NCBI GenBank assembly: GCA_018907035.1
Contig: JACCIC010000027.1
Location: forward strand, 1,907,501-1,971,500
Length of the DNA stretch: 64,000 bases
Direction: 5' to 3'
From: Sycobia sp. Sy_11
Taxonomy: Eukaryota > Arthropoda > Insecta > Hymenoptera > Epichrysomallidae
Shown here in pieces: positions 10,879-23,800 of this stretch (position 1 is the stretch's first letter; each line of letters starts with the position of its first letter). The position numbers were made by a program, and so were the translations under genes. Below the pieces are notes generated by a model. That model had not been told where the DNA came from and did no database searches. It saw only the letters and a list, made by a program, of their open reading frames with translations.

Positions 10879-12990
10879 TTGAGGTCCAACTCACCCCTAC
10901 GCTCCGTGAGACCTCTGAAGATCAGCATGCAGCTGCGAGGACACAGGGTAATGATGATTACCCCCTCCTGTCTGTAAAGGAGAAGCATCATGACACCGCT
11001 GACTCAGCCACAAATGTCGACCCCGATCGGTATTCACGATGGTGGGTACAGGTAGGCATAGGCGAGTTTCGCATTCATGCACTGCTTGATGTAGGGGCTG
11101 CTCGGACAGCTCTCGGAGCAATCGGCCTGCAGATTGCATCTGCCCTCGATCGTCTAGTTCGACCCTTTCCTGGATCTGGCGCTCGACTTGCCACGGGAAA
11201 AATTGAGCCGATAATAGGCCAGGTGGCCCTTCCGTTTGCCATAGCAGACGTGGAAATGGAGCTAGACGTCATCATAATTCCAGACTTGGAAAATGACTGT
11301 CTGCTCGGTGCAGACTCCTACCGCGCCTTCAATGCGGTCATCCACCCGCGCGACAACACCATGTCGATCGAGGGTACTGCGGATTTCGTTCCGTTACAAC
11401 TCTGCACCGTCTCAGTTACCTCGGCGTATTCGCTTGCCTCTATAGGCTTGGCCGATATCGAGGATAGTCAACGTCGAGCTCTCGAGGAACTCCTCGACCG
11501 GATGCTGCCTCCGGCTGATCAGCCTCTGGGCTGCACGCATCTGACCGACCACGTGATCGATGTCGGCGATGCTAAGCCGATTAAGCAGCGTTATTATCCG
11601 GTCTCTCAGAATATAGAGCTGGAAATGCATGCGTAAGCAACCAGCGAATGGTCTAGCCCCGTCGTGATGGTTCGCAAGAGCGATGGGAGCTACCGATTCT
11701 GTGTGGGCTATCGCAAATTGAATTCCGTGTCCAAGGTCAGCGCGTACCCGCTTCCTTACATGGACGTAATCTTACGGAAACTGAGAAATGCGCGATACAT
11801 CTCCAAACTGGACCTGAGCAGCGCCTACCATCAGGTCCCTCTTCGTGAGGAATCGCGACACCTCTCTGCCTTCACGGTTCCGGGCATGGGGTTATTCGAA
11901 TGGACCCGTATGCCATATGGTGTCGCCGGTGGCCCTGCCACCTTTCAGCAGTTAAGCGACAAGCTGATCGGCCCTGAAATGGAGCTGGTGGCCTTCGCCT
12001 ACCTCGATGATGTGATCATCGCTACGGAGAGCTTTGACGAGCACCTCAGGTGGCTCGAACATATCCTGCGACGGATTTCCGATGCCGGCTTGACCATCAA
12101 TCGGCAGAAGAGTAAATTCGGACTCGCAGAGGTACGGTTCCTCGGCGTCCTCGTGGATCGTGACGGTTTTCGACCCGATCCGGATAAGATTGCACCAATC
12201 TTGACTTACGCCTCACCAAAGAACCTGAAGCAGCTCCGTAGGTTTTTAGGCCTTGCGTCCTGGTATCGCAAGTTCTTAGAGAACTTCGCAACGCTTGCTG
12301 AGCCTCTCACCCGATTAACCAAGAAGAACATCAAGTACCATTGGGGAGAAGAGCAACAGCAAGCCTTCGAACAAATCCGGGCGCTCGTCGCATCTGCACC
12401 CGTCCTTTCTCGACCGTCGTTTGGAGAAACGTTCGTCATCCAAACGGACGCCAGTGACTCGGGACTAGGCGCTGTGCTCACGCAAGCTGTTGATGGCGTG
12501 GAGCGCGTGCTCTCCTACGCTAGTCGCACGATGACTGCGGCTGAGCGTAACTATTCGGTCACCGAACGTGAGTGCCTCGCCGTGCTATGGGCTGTGCGTA
12601 AATTCCGCCCGTACGTCGAGGGCTATCACTTCCAGGTGATAACCGATCACAGCAGCCTTCGTTGGCTGCACTCATTGCGCAACCCCACGGGCAGACTCGC
12701 TCGTTGGGCCTTGGAATTGCAGGGATACGACTACGATCGGAAAGGTACCTTGAATTGCGTACCAGACGCCCTTTCTCGTTTGTACGAAGACGAGCCGACC
12801 TGCGAAGTCGCCTCCCTCGGCGTCACCGATGTGCAACCTCCCATGGTGGAAAGTCGTTGGGCAGCGACTATACTACTACCGTCTCGATCCTGCCATCGAA
12901 GATTTAGTAGATGACCAGGATGCGTGGAAATTAGTCGTGCCTAAAGAAAATCGTCGTACCGTTCTTCATGAATGTCATCCGTCAATCGTC
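10815..12990 (+). pseudogene. pol: Gypsy pol, broken and truncated in integrase
   Basis: Pol overlaps the end of gag in the -1 frame. The protease motif reads ALLDVGAARTALG, where DSGA or DTGA would be expected. A TAA at 11634-11636 interrupts the frame just before the RT. The RT then has AFAYLDDVIIA and RNase H has VITDHSSLRWL. A frameshift near 12835 precedes WKLVVPKENRRTVLHECH, the start of the integrase zinc finger, where the gene is cut. The catalytic integrase core is missing. Confidence 0.85.
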
Positions 12991-12998
12991 GCACCGTT

Positions 12999-13049
<51 letters not shown>
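12999..13049. repeat. (AT)n microsatellite
   Basis: About 50 bp of AT directly after the Gypsy 3' end, pairing with the (AT)n tract before its 5' LTR. Confidence 0.95.
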
Positions 13050-13053
<4 letters not shown>

Positions 13054-14379
13054 AGTATGTTGTACTCGATTTCCTTATCATTTAAAATTACTTTTTTACT
13101 ATAATATATTTATCAACAATTTATTGTGTTTAAATAAATGAAATATATTCCTAATTAGACTTCTTAGTAAATTAAACGTCAAAACTAATTGTTTAATCTT
13201 AACTGGCTTAAGACCTTTTGTCCAAAGTTTTTTTATTAATTGAATAACAGTAAAAGTAAATATATATAGATTCCCTAAGAATAAAATGACATTTCAGAAT
13301 TGCATTCCATTATTTCTAATTTACACAAAAGAAAGTATGGAAACCCATTTATGAATAGTCAAGTATATGTAATTATGGATAAGTAGTACATCGCGTAATT
13401 TTCGAAATTATTACTTATTGTTATTGAATAAAAAAGTTGCTTATTAAAAGTATCCCTATGTACTCATTTATTTATAATGTGGAAATATAGTACTAAGAAA
13501 ATATAGGTTAAAAATTACTTAATCATGTACTTGGGATCTTGTCTTTGAAGAGTTTATAGTAATTTAAATGATTAAAAACTATCGAGGAATAATATATTTT
13601 ATAGAACTGTACACAAAATAAATCAGAATTCTCCGACCATCTAATTAAGCAAAATTAATTAATTGTAGGTTAAATTTTAGAAATGTTTTCGAAGACATTG
13701 AATAATTTAATATATTTTTATCTTTGTAAATGCTCTATTTTATCAAAGAATTTTAATAGATCAAATCTTAGAATCAAATTTTAGTAGATCAATAGCTGAT
13801 AATTCAGTAGCATAAAATTATTAGAATTACCCATTTGGCGATTTGTTATTTGTGGATGCACAAACTTCAACTCCGTCTAGGGATTCCACTATGCCCGTGT
13901 AGAAATTTATTCTCGAATCTAACTAGTATCAGGTGAGTTTTCCTTATAAAATGTTCTGACCCAGAAGGGAAATCTAGTCTGATCCTAGTTCCGATTTTTC
14001 CCACTTTTAATAGCATTTTTAATAGGGAACGAGCTTAGATTTTGGTAGGTATAGCAAGCTCGAAACTAGACAAAATCTAGTCAGAAAATCTAGAAATTAA
14101 GCCAATAATAAATTATTCTAATTTTGTTTCCTCGATTATAAGTGAATAATTTTTGGACTCTTTAATATTTATTTATTTAAAATAAAAAAATATATTTACG
14201 TATTTAGGTGTCGCATACCATTTAATTAGCATTCATAAATTAGTTTCTATATGCCTATTACGTATTACGATTTACAATAAGAATTAATAATTATTAATAT
14301 ATTTTTTATACACTAATTATTGTAAATTTTAATGTTAAACACCTCTGCTGAACACATATAATATTTTATTCGATGAAAA
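13050..14379. other. AT-rich non-coding stretch
   Basis: No ORF of note, no TIR and no recognisable repeat. It is probably intergenic or intronic sequence upstream of the Lim1 exons. Confidence 0.6.
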
Positions 14380-14465
14380 AAATTCCGACCTCCGCTGAGT
14401 ATCGAACCCACGATCCTACGATTCGCAAGCTAACGCATTATTCACTATGCTAAAACGCAATATGG
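14380..14465 (-). mobile_element. tRNA-like sequence, probable SINE head or tRNA pseudogene
   Basis: On the minus strand the segment has a pol III B-box-like GGGTTCGATACTC (about 14409-14397) and an A-box-like TTAGCATAGTGAATAATG (about 14453-14436), about 30 bp apart as in a tRNA. The acceptor stem does not close well, so I do not call it a working tRNA. Confidence 0.45.
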
Positions 14466-14604
14466 GATTACTATACTATAGTTTGCATATGACCGTGAAG
14501 CATTTAAGATAATATAATAATTTTATAAACACAAGATAAAACATACATAGGAAATCATTTTTTAAAATTCTTTCCCATGTTGGAAAGATCTGCGGGTGTT
14601 TATA

Positions 14605-14759
<155 letters not shown>

Positions 14760-15436
14760 CTCATTTTCGTACACATAAGGTCTTGATTAGAAAAGACGTT
14801 GTTCTTTTTAGAAAGAATAGAAAGTCTAACCATTTCCTGAATTCTCCTACTTGGTAGATTCCGCCTAGAAAAACGCCATACTTACCAAAATAGGGAGAAG
14901 TTAAGGAAATCTGGCTAGATCCAAGACAGAAAGCCTGATCATTTCCTTAAGTTTTCTACTTGTAAAATTTTGACTAGTGAAAACACGTATTTCTTTCTAA
15001 CATCAATAAAAGATAAGGAAATCTAAATAAACTCGAGAAAGTAATAATTAATATATGACGATTATGAGATGATCGTAGGGAAATCTAACTCGGTTCTGGC
15101 GAGATTTACCTACATGAGGAAATCATCAGTAATACTGACTAGGATCTAGCCCGAACTAGGGATATACCGAGTATATTTCTGCACGGGTATATTATTAGTA
15201 ATATTTCGAATGTAATATATCTGAAAGATGACATTTGTAAAATAATATTATATTAGTTTCAATAACATATCCGTAATATTACATTTGAAATATTTCAAAT
15301 GTAATGTTACAGAAACAGTACAACTGAAATTCTAACTAAGTTGACATTTGAAATATATACGTCATATACTGTCACATTTCTTTTAAAATATTTCAAATTT
15401 AATATTATGGTTATATTATATAATACTGAGAATTTA
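14760..15436. other. AT-rich stretch with no recognised feature
   Basis: There are faint internal similarities between CTAAC..AGATTT-type blocks, which suggest an old repeat, but nothing I can name. Confidence 0.5.
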
Positions 15437-16643
15437 CAGTCTGTCAAATAAGAGCGTGGTCGTGTTAATTTATTAAAAAATTTATTTGATGAAACTTTCA
15501 TATTTATATATACATTATACACATTACAAATGATGATATAATTCGGTCAATAATGTGTCCAGTCACCACCGGCGTCTATAATTTCCTGGAATGTCTGAGG
15601 CATGCTTTCTAATAATTTGAGGATGTTTTCTGGTGGTCACGATCTTCAGATCCGAAAAATTTGGTAAGACAACTGCTTCAAAGCGTGTTTTCGTCTTTCA
15701 CGAAGCTTTTGTTTAATATATGCCCATACATTTTCAATAAAGTTTGTATCGGAATACTGGGACGGCCAATCCAATGTAACGATGTCAGATTGAATCTTCC
15801 ACTCAGTACAGAGCTTGCGGAGGTGTTTAAGATGGTTGTCCTCCTCCAGAACCCAATCTTCATTTTTCTGATGAACCATCGTTTGGTAGATGGCAGTAAA
15901 GCCTTTTTATAGATTTTTATCATTGTCTCGGCATTTAGGCAGTCAATAAAGAGGTGTCAAGTTCCGAATGCCTGCTTTGAGAAGCAGCTACAAAGATGCA
16001 ACTTTATTCCGTGTTTTACGGTCCGCTGAACAAGCCTATTGGTAAAAATTGACCAAGCTCGCCTGAGGACACAACGTGCCCATATAGAACATTCATCAGT
16101 AAAAATGACATTTTCAAAATCTCTATCAATATTCTCATACGTCCAAGCGAGTCGGTTTGTCATATGATTTTCAGTCAATATCTTCATTGTGTTGCGCTAT
16201 TTCAGGTCATGGTTACGAAGATGAGTTTCGCAGAATATATCTAAACTTTTCGCCATTAATTTTATTTGTCGTTGCCGCAGTGTTAAAGCAGGATTCCGCG
16301 AAAACAGATTTACTATTCTTTCTTCATCTTTTTTGTCCACTTTTTCTATAGAACCCCGGTAAATCATCGATAATTTTAGCCACTTTATATGGCTGTACCT
16401 ATTTCTGTACAAATGGCTTCGACTTTCTCACATATTTAGTAGCCGCTGATTGCGCGACATTTTGGAACCTTTCGGGTGGATGCAAAGGACCACAGCTTAG
16501 TAGCGCGACGCGTACTTAGCACTCATGGCGTTTAATATAATTCTCTTTCAAAAGGTCAACGACAACTGAATCTTTGTTGACAATACATCAGAATCTTTCA
16601 TTACCTGACAGTAAAGTTAACCACGCTGTTACTTGACGGACTG
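15437..16643 (-). mobile_element. Tc1-like DNA transposon with TIRs, decayed
   Basis: The ends are inverted: CAGTCTGTCAAATAAGAGCG at the left and, reading in from the right, CAGTCCGTCAAGTAACAGCG. Both are flanked by TA, and the length of 1,207 bp fits. On the minus strand transposase pieces appear in order: a helix-turn-helix part (16412-16197), the first catalytic region VIFTDECSIWA (16187-15957), and then EEDNHLKH with a TNFIENVWAYIK end holding the third acidic residue (15879-15646). Stops and frame changes separate them. It ends 225 bp before the Lim1 exon. Confidence 0.85.
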
Positions 16644-16868
16644 TAATTTATATTTGTAATATTACAGATAGATTACTCTAGCATAACCGAAGCATAGTAA
16701 TATAACATGCCCAATGGATATATATCTGTATCTGTTAAATATTTTACATATAATGATGCAACAAATTTACATTTCACTTACTTAACTTACTTAGCGTGCG
16801 AATAAATTAACTTTTCGAAAATTAATAATTATATTAAAATTGATTTACTTTATAATATAAAATTTTAG

Positions 16869-17075
16869 GTGGGGATTCATTAATAGGCTCCTGTTCAGAG
16901 GATGAGGATGAGGAAGGTAATAACGTTGGTCATCAACATACTAGTGGTATTGGCATTACTCACTTAGGATTCGATAATTTAGGTTCTGGGGTATCCAGTG
17001 ATCACATCATTGGTCCTAGTGGTGAGTTACCTCTTAGTGTGGATCCATGCAAGCAAGAAGACTCTGAAGATCAGG
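16869..17075 (+). CDS. Lim1: Lim1 (Lhx1/5) linker exon
   Basis: The exon follows an acceptor (ATTTTAG) and ends before a donor (GTAAGAGT). It enters with two bases of a split codon and leaves with one base. The 68 full codons read GDSLIGSCSEDEDEEGNNV and end VDPCKQEDSEDQ. This acidic linker between the second LIM domain and the homeodomain is what I know from insect Lim1. Lim1 is a nuclear transcription factor used in head, appendage and neuron patterning. The LIM-domain exons must lie to the left of the window, because I did not find them in it. Phase agreement with the exon at 38444 supports the call. Confidence 0.85.
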
Positions 17076-17475
17076 GTAAGAGTAAATTAACAACTGCTTA
17101 TTTTTTATTTGAATCGAAATCAAACCGTATCTTTACAGACAAATTTAATTGCAACACAAGAATTTGTACATAGTCATTATTCATTATATTGTTTAGCATA
17201 CTTTTTTGAAATCGCAGTAAAATTATTAAAAATATCTGTTCAGTACACACTAATCTGGACTCGATGTAGTTAAGTGAAGTACATCTAAACGTGAAACAGC
17301 AATAAGCTTTAAAATACATAGTTATTTAAATATAACTGAAAAAATGTATTTAAATAGATCTGAAATTTTTAATTAATTTCTTAATTTATTAAAACCTCTT
17401 AATTTCTCTAACATATCTTTTTGAATCCGTTTTTATGTCTGGTTTTTGGGAGCGATATCTGGTTTTTTGTTAATA

Positions 17476-18060
17476 CCAGGTGGGCTGAAAAGTTCCTAGG
17501 CTGATACATATATTATATTACTATAATTAAATTCCTATGATTTTTACTTAGCATGAATTTTCAAGATACATGTAAAAAACAAGCAAGAAATTTGATATCT
17601 GCGCGACAATTTGTTCGTGAAATATAGCATTGTGAGTAAAGAAACTTTTGTGATAGTGAAAAACATGTATAAAAAAGAATTCGCGCATTAATAAATCATT
17701 GTTTTTTATGCCAAGGCTTGGCTTCATAAACATTTTTGGGACTATGTACCAGAAAAATCAAGCGTTCAGAAGTAGTTAGCTAAATATAAGCGGGGTGTAA
17801 TGAGCCTTAAAGACGAAGCATGTAGTAGATGTTGGTAAAACGGTATTATCTATAAAAACATCAAACAAGTCCACTAAGTGAGGTTGATACGGATAGCTGA
17901 GTCTTTAAAGATATGAAAGAAATGTGTTGAAGATATCGTGTATGAATATTTGTAAATGCAGAAGCTGTGTGCAAAATGGACGCCCTGCACGCTTAGAATC
18001 AATCAAAAACATCAATGTGTTGATGATTTCGAGCAATGTTGAGCGATTTTCAACTGTGAT
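17476..18060 (+). mobile_element. mariner transposon, 5' fragment
   Basis: It begins after TA with the typical mariner terminus CCAGGTGGGCTGAAAAGTTC. Decayed N-terminal transposase sequence follows: KYKRGVMSLKDEA, then EYLXMQKLCAKWTPCTL-like text (with a stop) and an IFN-type end of the DNA-binding domain. The catalytic half and the right TIR are missing. Confidence 0.7.
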
Positions 18061-18239
18061 AAAAAGAAATTTTTTTCGTTGATATATTAAAATGAATGAA
18101 ATATAACTTTATCATTGTACTCCAGAGTCCAATCGATAGTTTTCCGAGTGGATACAACGCGATGAACCGAATCCAAAGCGTAGAAAGACATAACAGTCGG
18201 CTGGCAAGGTTATGTTATCAGTATTTGGGATACGTATGT

Positions 18240-18480
18240 TATATTATTCCTAGACTTCCTTGAGAAGAGAAATACAGGAAGTTTTGTGTTCGGTCAGTAG
18301 AATACAATTTGTCTCTGGATGATTTTTACGGGGAGTATTATGTTCATTTGGTAGGAAACGATGTCCAGGTATCTGTTGACGACTTCAATGGGTAATTTGG
18401 TATTCGGATGGTAGAACACGATGTCCAGCTATGACGAAACGAGTTCTATCAAGAGATTCGTATTCTATCATTCGAACATC
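18240..18480 (-). repeat. Same ~60-bp minisatellite as at 4.7-5.4 kb, reversed, about four units
   Basis: Units contain TTTTTACGGGGAGTATTATG and GGTAGGAAACGATGTCCAGG. These are the reverse complements of the CTCCCCGTAGAA and ACATCGTTTCCTACC blocks of the array at 4735-5365. The unit spacing is again close to 60 bp. Confidence 0.75.
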
Positions 18481-18565
18481 CAAACTTCCAGTTCCAGTTT
18501 GTATATATAGAGTACTTGTAACTTATATATTATTGAACTGTTTAAAAAATCGGCTAAATGATTAT

Positions 18566-18591
18566 CTTGGGCGAAGCCGAGACAGGAGGTG

Positions 18592-18595
<4 letters not shown>
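18566..18595 (+). mobile_element. Possible Helitron 3' end
   Basis: A short hairpin, CTTGGGCGAAGCCGAG, is followed after 10 bases by CTAA, and then T. Helitrons end in a hairpin about 10-12 nt before CTRR and insert before T. No matching 5' end was found, so this is tentative. Confidence 0.4.
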
Positions 18596-18637
<42 letters not shown>

Positions 18638-18726
18638 CATTTTCAACGCAACAACTACTATTATCTAATCCTGATCCTACAGTAGTTTCATCCACTATAA
18701 GAGACATACATGTAGATATAAATTAT

Positions 18727-18772
<46 letters not shown>
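18596..18772. repeat. Two (AT)n tracts (18596-18632 and about 18730-18771)
   Basis: Pure AT repeats flank about 95 bp of unique sequence. Confidence 0.9.
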
Positions 18773-18773
<1 letters not shown>

Positions 18774-18779
18774 CGATAT

Positions 18780-20815
18780 ACTTTTTCCAAATCTAATAAT
18801 TTCTAGGCCATACATAAAAGGCCTATTCTCATAATAGTGTAGAATATGGTGCTGTCGTTTGGTATTATATTTATACCTACTTCTGCGATAAGAATATTGA
18901 GTGCGGTAATACCGAGTATCGGCATCAATAACGTATTAATTCCTCTCAAATTGGTCTCATGGATTATATCGACTTATTTTATTGTCGATAATATATTTAC
19001 TCTTACAGCCTTCGCTTTCAGAATGTATCGATTAAAATTAGAACCGCATTGCTCTCTAAATATAGGCATCTATTGCAATTTCTTGCAACATAAGTATTGA
19101 TTATTTTTGAGCTTTCTTATTCTGGGGTGTCCTTATCCTAATTTGAGCTCAATTCTCCAAATTTTAGGATCTTCGTATCAAAAACCGCTATTGCCTTCAT
19201 TGAACTGGAAAGTTGATTTTTAGTATGCCGTTGTATGGAAGTTTGAAGCTCTCTTCTATGACGTGGAATCTAATTAGGTTTCTGAACCCCTTTATTCGAG
19301 CAATCCCCAGGAATTAGTGTAGAGTAACCGTTATTTCTTTCAAATTGACTACATGAGTTATATTTTCTTCTCGCCCAGTTGCTAGTTTTCCATATTTTAA
19401 TATATTATCGCATGACCCTGAGTTGTTCTAGAACGAGATTTTAGTGCTACCATACTTTAAAGTTATATGCGATAACAATTCGCTCGGGATAGTCGCTATA
19501 ATTTGGCGATTTCTGCCTTTATTCTTGCTATATTGACTGTTCTGGACATGGACGCACCGTTTGACCTACCCGATAGCATTTTTTTATTATATATTCTTTT
19601 ATTGCACTTATCAATATTCTGCTTTATACTTTTGCAATATGGGCAAGTACTGTTGTAAAGATAAGAAAACTACATGTTTCTTAATTGGTTGACGGTATTA
19701 ACGGACAGATCACTGTTCTATGCCCAGGCTCACTGTACCGAACAGATCTTTCGGTAGGCTTATAATTTTCAGTGGTATAACCGACTAAATAAAATAATTG
19801 ACAAATATATTTTATGTATGTTCTAGTGTATCATATAAAAAGTTTATCCACGAATCGCTTGTCTCCCTTCTCCAGTCACGTGAATCCGTAAGAACTTGAC
19901 GCAGCTTGATTCGCCAGTCGCATCTATTATTTCTAACGCTTCATCGCAGCCATCGAAAAACTAGCTTAAGATGATGTTACTTACATATCTTTAATCGCGT
20001 CTTTCAATAGGTCATTGTATAGAAATCTCTATGTAAATATAATTCTTGTCATCCGGTGTAAATATAGAGAAGTTCATAGAGTGTGCGTTTTGGTTCTTAT
20101 TGACTAACTCGGCTAGTTCATCTGTCGGTTGTGATGAAGAATCATTTATCCTGCCGCCTTACATGTCATCTACTACGTCAACTAGTGCTCGCACCATCTG
20201 CCACAAAGACTTGATACTACCTATTGAATGGATTGAAATACTCAAGTTTGGCTCAAGAGGCGCTATACTATTCTCATAGATTCCTGCTTAGACAGTGCCT
20301 AGATATACGACTTTACTATGTCTTCGAAAGTTATTCGAAATTTAAATATGCGAGAGTAAATGCACTCGTCACATCTCCTCTTTCTTCTGTAAAGAATGAA
20401 ATGCGATAAATAAACGGATAAATAATCGTTACAAGACAGGTAATTAATATGAAATATAAAAAAATTGTTATGATTATAACTGAAAAAAGAGATGGAGGGT
20501 GCATAATAACTATATAATTATTATATATAACAAATAATTTTAATTACATTTTGCTTCCCAACATGATAGATGTCTCCCTTTTGTGAATGTATTTGTATCC
20601 ACCATCGCTAACCATGCGCTATAAGATATTTTAAATTCGTTTGGGCATAAGGGATATTGTATGTGGTTCAGAATTTGAATTGTCTGTATTGGCGCTGTCG
20701 AAAGTGTTGGCAGTGGGTGGTAGCTGTATGGAGCGGAATGTTCCAGTCAGGTTCGGTTTTTATATACAAGTCGTGGCATTATTAGTAGTACAAGGTACAA
20801 AATAAAAATATATAT
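18780..20815. other. About 2 kb with no recognised gene
   Basis: A loose internal similarity exists between about 18930-18990 and 19310-19370 (CTCAAATTGGTCTCATGG against TTCAAATTGACTACATGA). This suggests an old, strongly mutated repeat. Frames of 60-84 codons on the plus strand show no motif that I know. Confidence 0.5.
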
Positions 20816-23800
20816 TGTGATGCGAAAATTTAAAATAAATCCAACCCAAATTTTTTTAAAAAGTTGATACGGGATTCGCGCACACAAAAGAAAACTTATC
20901 ACGTCACTTACCTCAAGCTCCACTGGGCAGGTTCCGCCAACGTATCACGGAGAAGTTGTCGCCACATATTGGACGGGATAGGGATTGAAGGGGGAAAAGG
21001 AGAAAAAAAAGCAGAAATAATGAAATCTCTGATTGTGCACAATAGTAGGCCTACCTGGCCGCATACCCTTTATTGAAGGTCTAACAGCTTCAATTTATGC
21101 ACGCGAATCGACTTGGCTCACACTCCCGACACGTCCCGATCACCGCGACTGTTTCCCCAAAAAAAGAAAAACTCCAACCACACGCGAACGCTGGAGACCG
21201 AGCGAGGGGCACTCACCTCTCTCTCCCGAAGGGAGGTTGGCGATGGTGGCGAGTCCGTGGCGGAATCGAGCGGAGAGCGAGTCTCTGTCCGGTGGACGCT
21301 TTCGGACTCTTCGCCGTCACCCTGTCTATTCACTCTTCACCCTATTATCTCTCTCTCTTCTGTCGTTTCTCCTTCGTCGCGCCTTCTCCCGTTCTTCTGC
21401 AGCTGTCTCTTTCTTTCGCTCGGTCCTTTCTTCTTTTCTACTCCTGTATCCGCGATCTCTCTCTACTTAAATTTTTTTTTTCGCCAACCGATCAGAATTC
21501 TCCACGCTTATCCACTGCTCCCTCAAAGTTTTTTTTCTCTTACCTCTCGCTGGAAATCCTCACTCTAAATTTCGCCCTCCACAATTACTCCCATCTACTC
21601 CTCTGCGAAAGCCAGGACGAGAGTGCCCGAGTGCTCCACGTGTCTCCAAAAAAAATTTTCCAATAGAAACGAATGAAATAGAAAGAAAGAGGGGGGCACG
21701 TACGACGGCGGACGACGATCGCTAATTCAATTTTAAATACAGCTTATTAAATTTTTTACACACCATGACGAAACAATTTAAAAATGTTTTTTTTCTTTTT
21801 ATAAATAAACAAGTGAAACTAGCCATAATTTAGCGAAAATTGCTTTATAAAACAGGAAATGTCCCTGTTTTACTCTACATAATAACATTGCTGTTTCCAT
21901 AAGAACTTTGAAAATCATTATGCGTAAACATATACTACTCCATAAATTTTCGTGATGAACAATAATTAATAATAATTCGTAATAATCCCTAATCCATTAT
22001 GAATAATAATAATAATTCTAATAATGTATAATAATCATGACAACATATAACTGTAACAAAATCCAAAACGTCGAGAAAGGAATTACTAAATGCAGTAAGA
22101 GAAGAGCAAGTATACAGACTACGTTTCTGCGCATTTTTTTTACGTAATACATAGCATATACACGATTGTACGTGATGATAAGAAGAAGAAACTGCGGATA
22201 ATTTAATTTTTATCTTAACTATGAATTATAAATGTCAAAACAAAAAAAAATTATGTAACTGATCGCGATATAGGTAAACTTTAAACAAACAATTTTTCAT
22301 TTCTATTTTGCTAAGAACAATATCAAACTTATCTGACAATCTATTTGAACAACCCTATCATAATAAAATTATCTCATAGCCATATAAAATCTTGGTAGCA
22401 CTTTATGACGGAGAACGGATTAGATTTAAATCCGGGAACTGTTAACTTTATAAACAAGATGTAATTAAGAAAAGATTATAGTACAATCTATGTACAATAC
22501 CGTAGAAGCTGCAAATTGAAATTTTTTGCAACAATATAAGCTTGACACTATTTACGTAATTCTAAATAAACAAATAAATAACATCGCTATGTCGCATTTA
22601 ATTACTTTACAATTTATGATTGTTTGTAATATGAGCAGCCAACCCGATTAAACATAAATTCAAGAAGATAAAAGAAAATTATTTTAATTGTGCGTACGTC
22701 GACTCTATTTGTATAGATAGTATTAATATAAACATACTTGATTTTTAGGTATTAAGTCTAGTCTATTTAATTGTACTGTAAAACCAATAGAATTTTTTTT
22801 TTATTAATGTAAAAAAAAGTTTCCTTATTCATATTTTTTTTATCATGACAATATACTAACAATAATATTAATAATGTATTAATTAATAATAATGTAAATA
22901 ATATAACAAAAATAATTATAAATTGCGGATCGTTTTAGCTAGCTCATTCGGATTACTTCAGTTCCTTATCCACCAATTTCATAATAATTATAATCAATAT
23001 ATTGTTAAATTTAATTAATATAAGATAAAAAAAATTCTTTCTCGATTTTTTTTTTGATTTGATTTGATCAGCCTTTGCTGAAACAATGTGTGGCTATCAC
23101 GACACGACATAAAAATTAGAATGACAACCCAAAAGTATGTTTTACAACATTCTTATACTAAATTATAGTTTTCTACGTCTCGCTACGACAATGATGAGTA
23201 CTCTTGAATATCCTAAAGTTTTACATAATCTAATAACGAGTTTATAAATATATAAATACAAAACAAAAAAATATAACATCGTGTCACAAATACTTCTTCG
23301 TCACTCCTTGTCGTCTTGGAACTCGTTCATTGCAGTAAATTTCATCTTCTTTCTCTTTTTTTCACCTTTATATCTTTTTATTTTTCTAATAAGTGCTGTA
23401 TCGTTCCTTTGCATAGATTATGTTACTAAATAGCATCTTCAATAAACGGCTATATAATTATCAATTATTTGTTTCATTGCAGGTGCATTCATCAATTCAA
23501 GTTATGGTTCATTATCTAAATAAATAAAATTCATTTGAGCAAATTACAAAATATAAATATATATATTTCACCAAATTCGATGATTATTTAGAATTCATAG
23601 TTCAGAACATTCAAAATTATTCATAGTTATTTTCAGACACATATGTAATAATTTCATTATTTTTGTTTTATGTTGACAGTTACCACTTTCTTTGGAATTC
23701 CAACTGTTCGTAGCTTCCCTTTCAATTTCAATATTATCATTCACAACTGTGGCAATTAATCATTGCATTAATATTTTCACTTATAGATTTTTCCCTATTC

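Larger units (their letters stand above)
6424..12998 (+). mobile_element. Gypsy LTR retrotransposon, second lineage, 3'-truncated
   Basis: The order is 5' LTR, primer site, long leader, gag and pol in the -1 frame. Pol stops early in integrase and is followed directly by CACCGTTACA, which is also the end of the 5' LTR, and then by (AT)n. The element thus lies between two (AT)n tracts but lacks most of integrase and nearly all of the 3' LTR. Several stops and frameshifts make it inactive. Confidence 0.9.

Noticed and set aside
21033..21666. Three plus-strand frames of up to 189 codons
   Set aside because: The sequence is TC-rich, and the frames overlap one another with low-complexity S/L/F text and no conserved motif. 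They are most likely chance frames.
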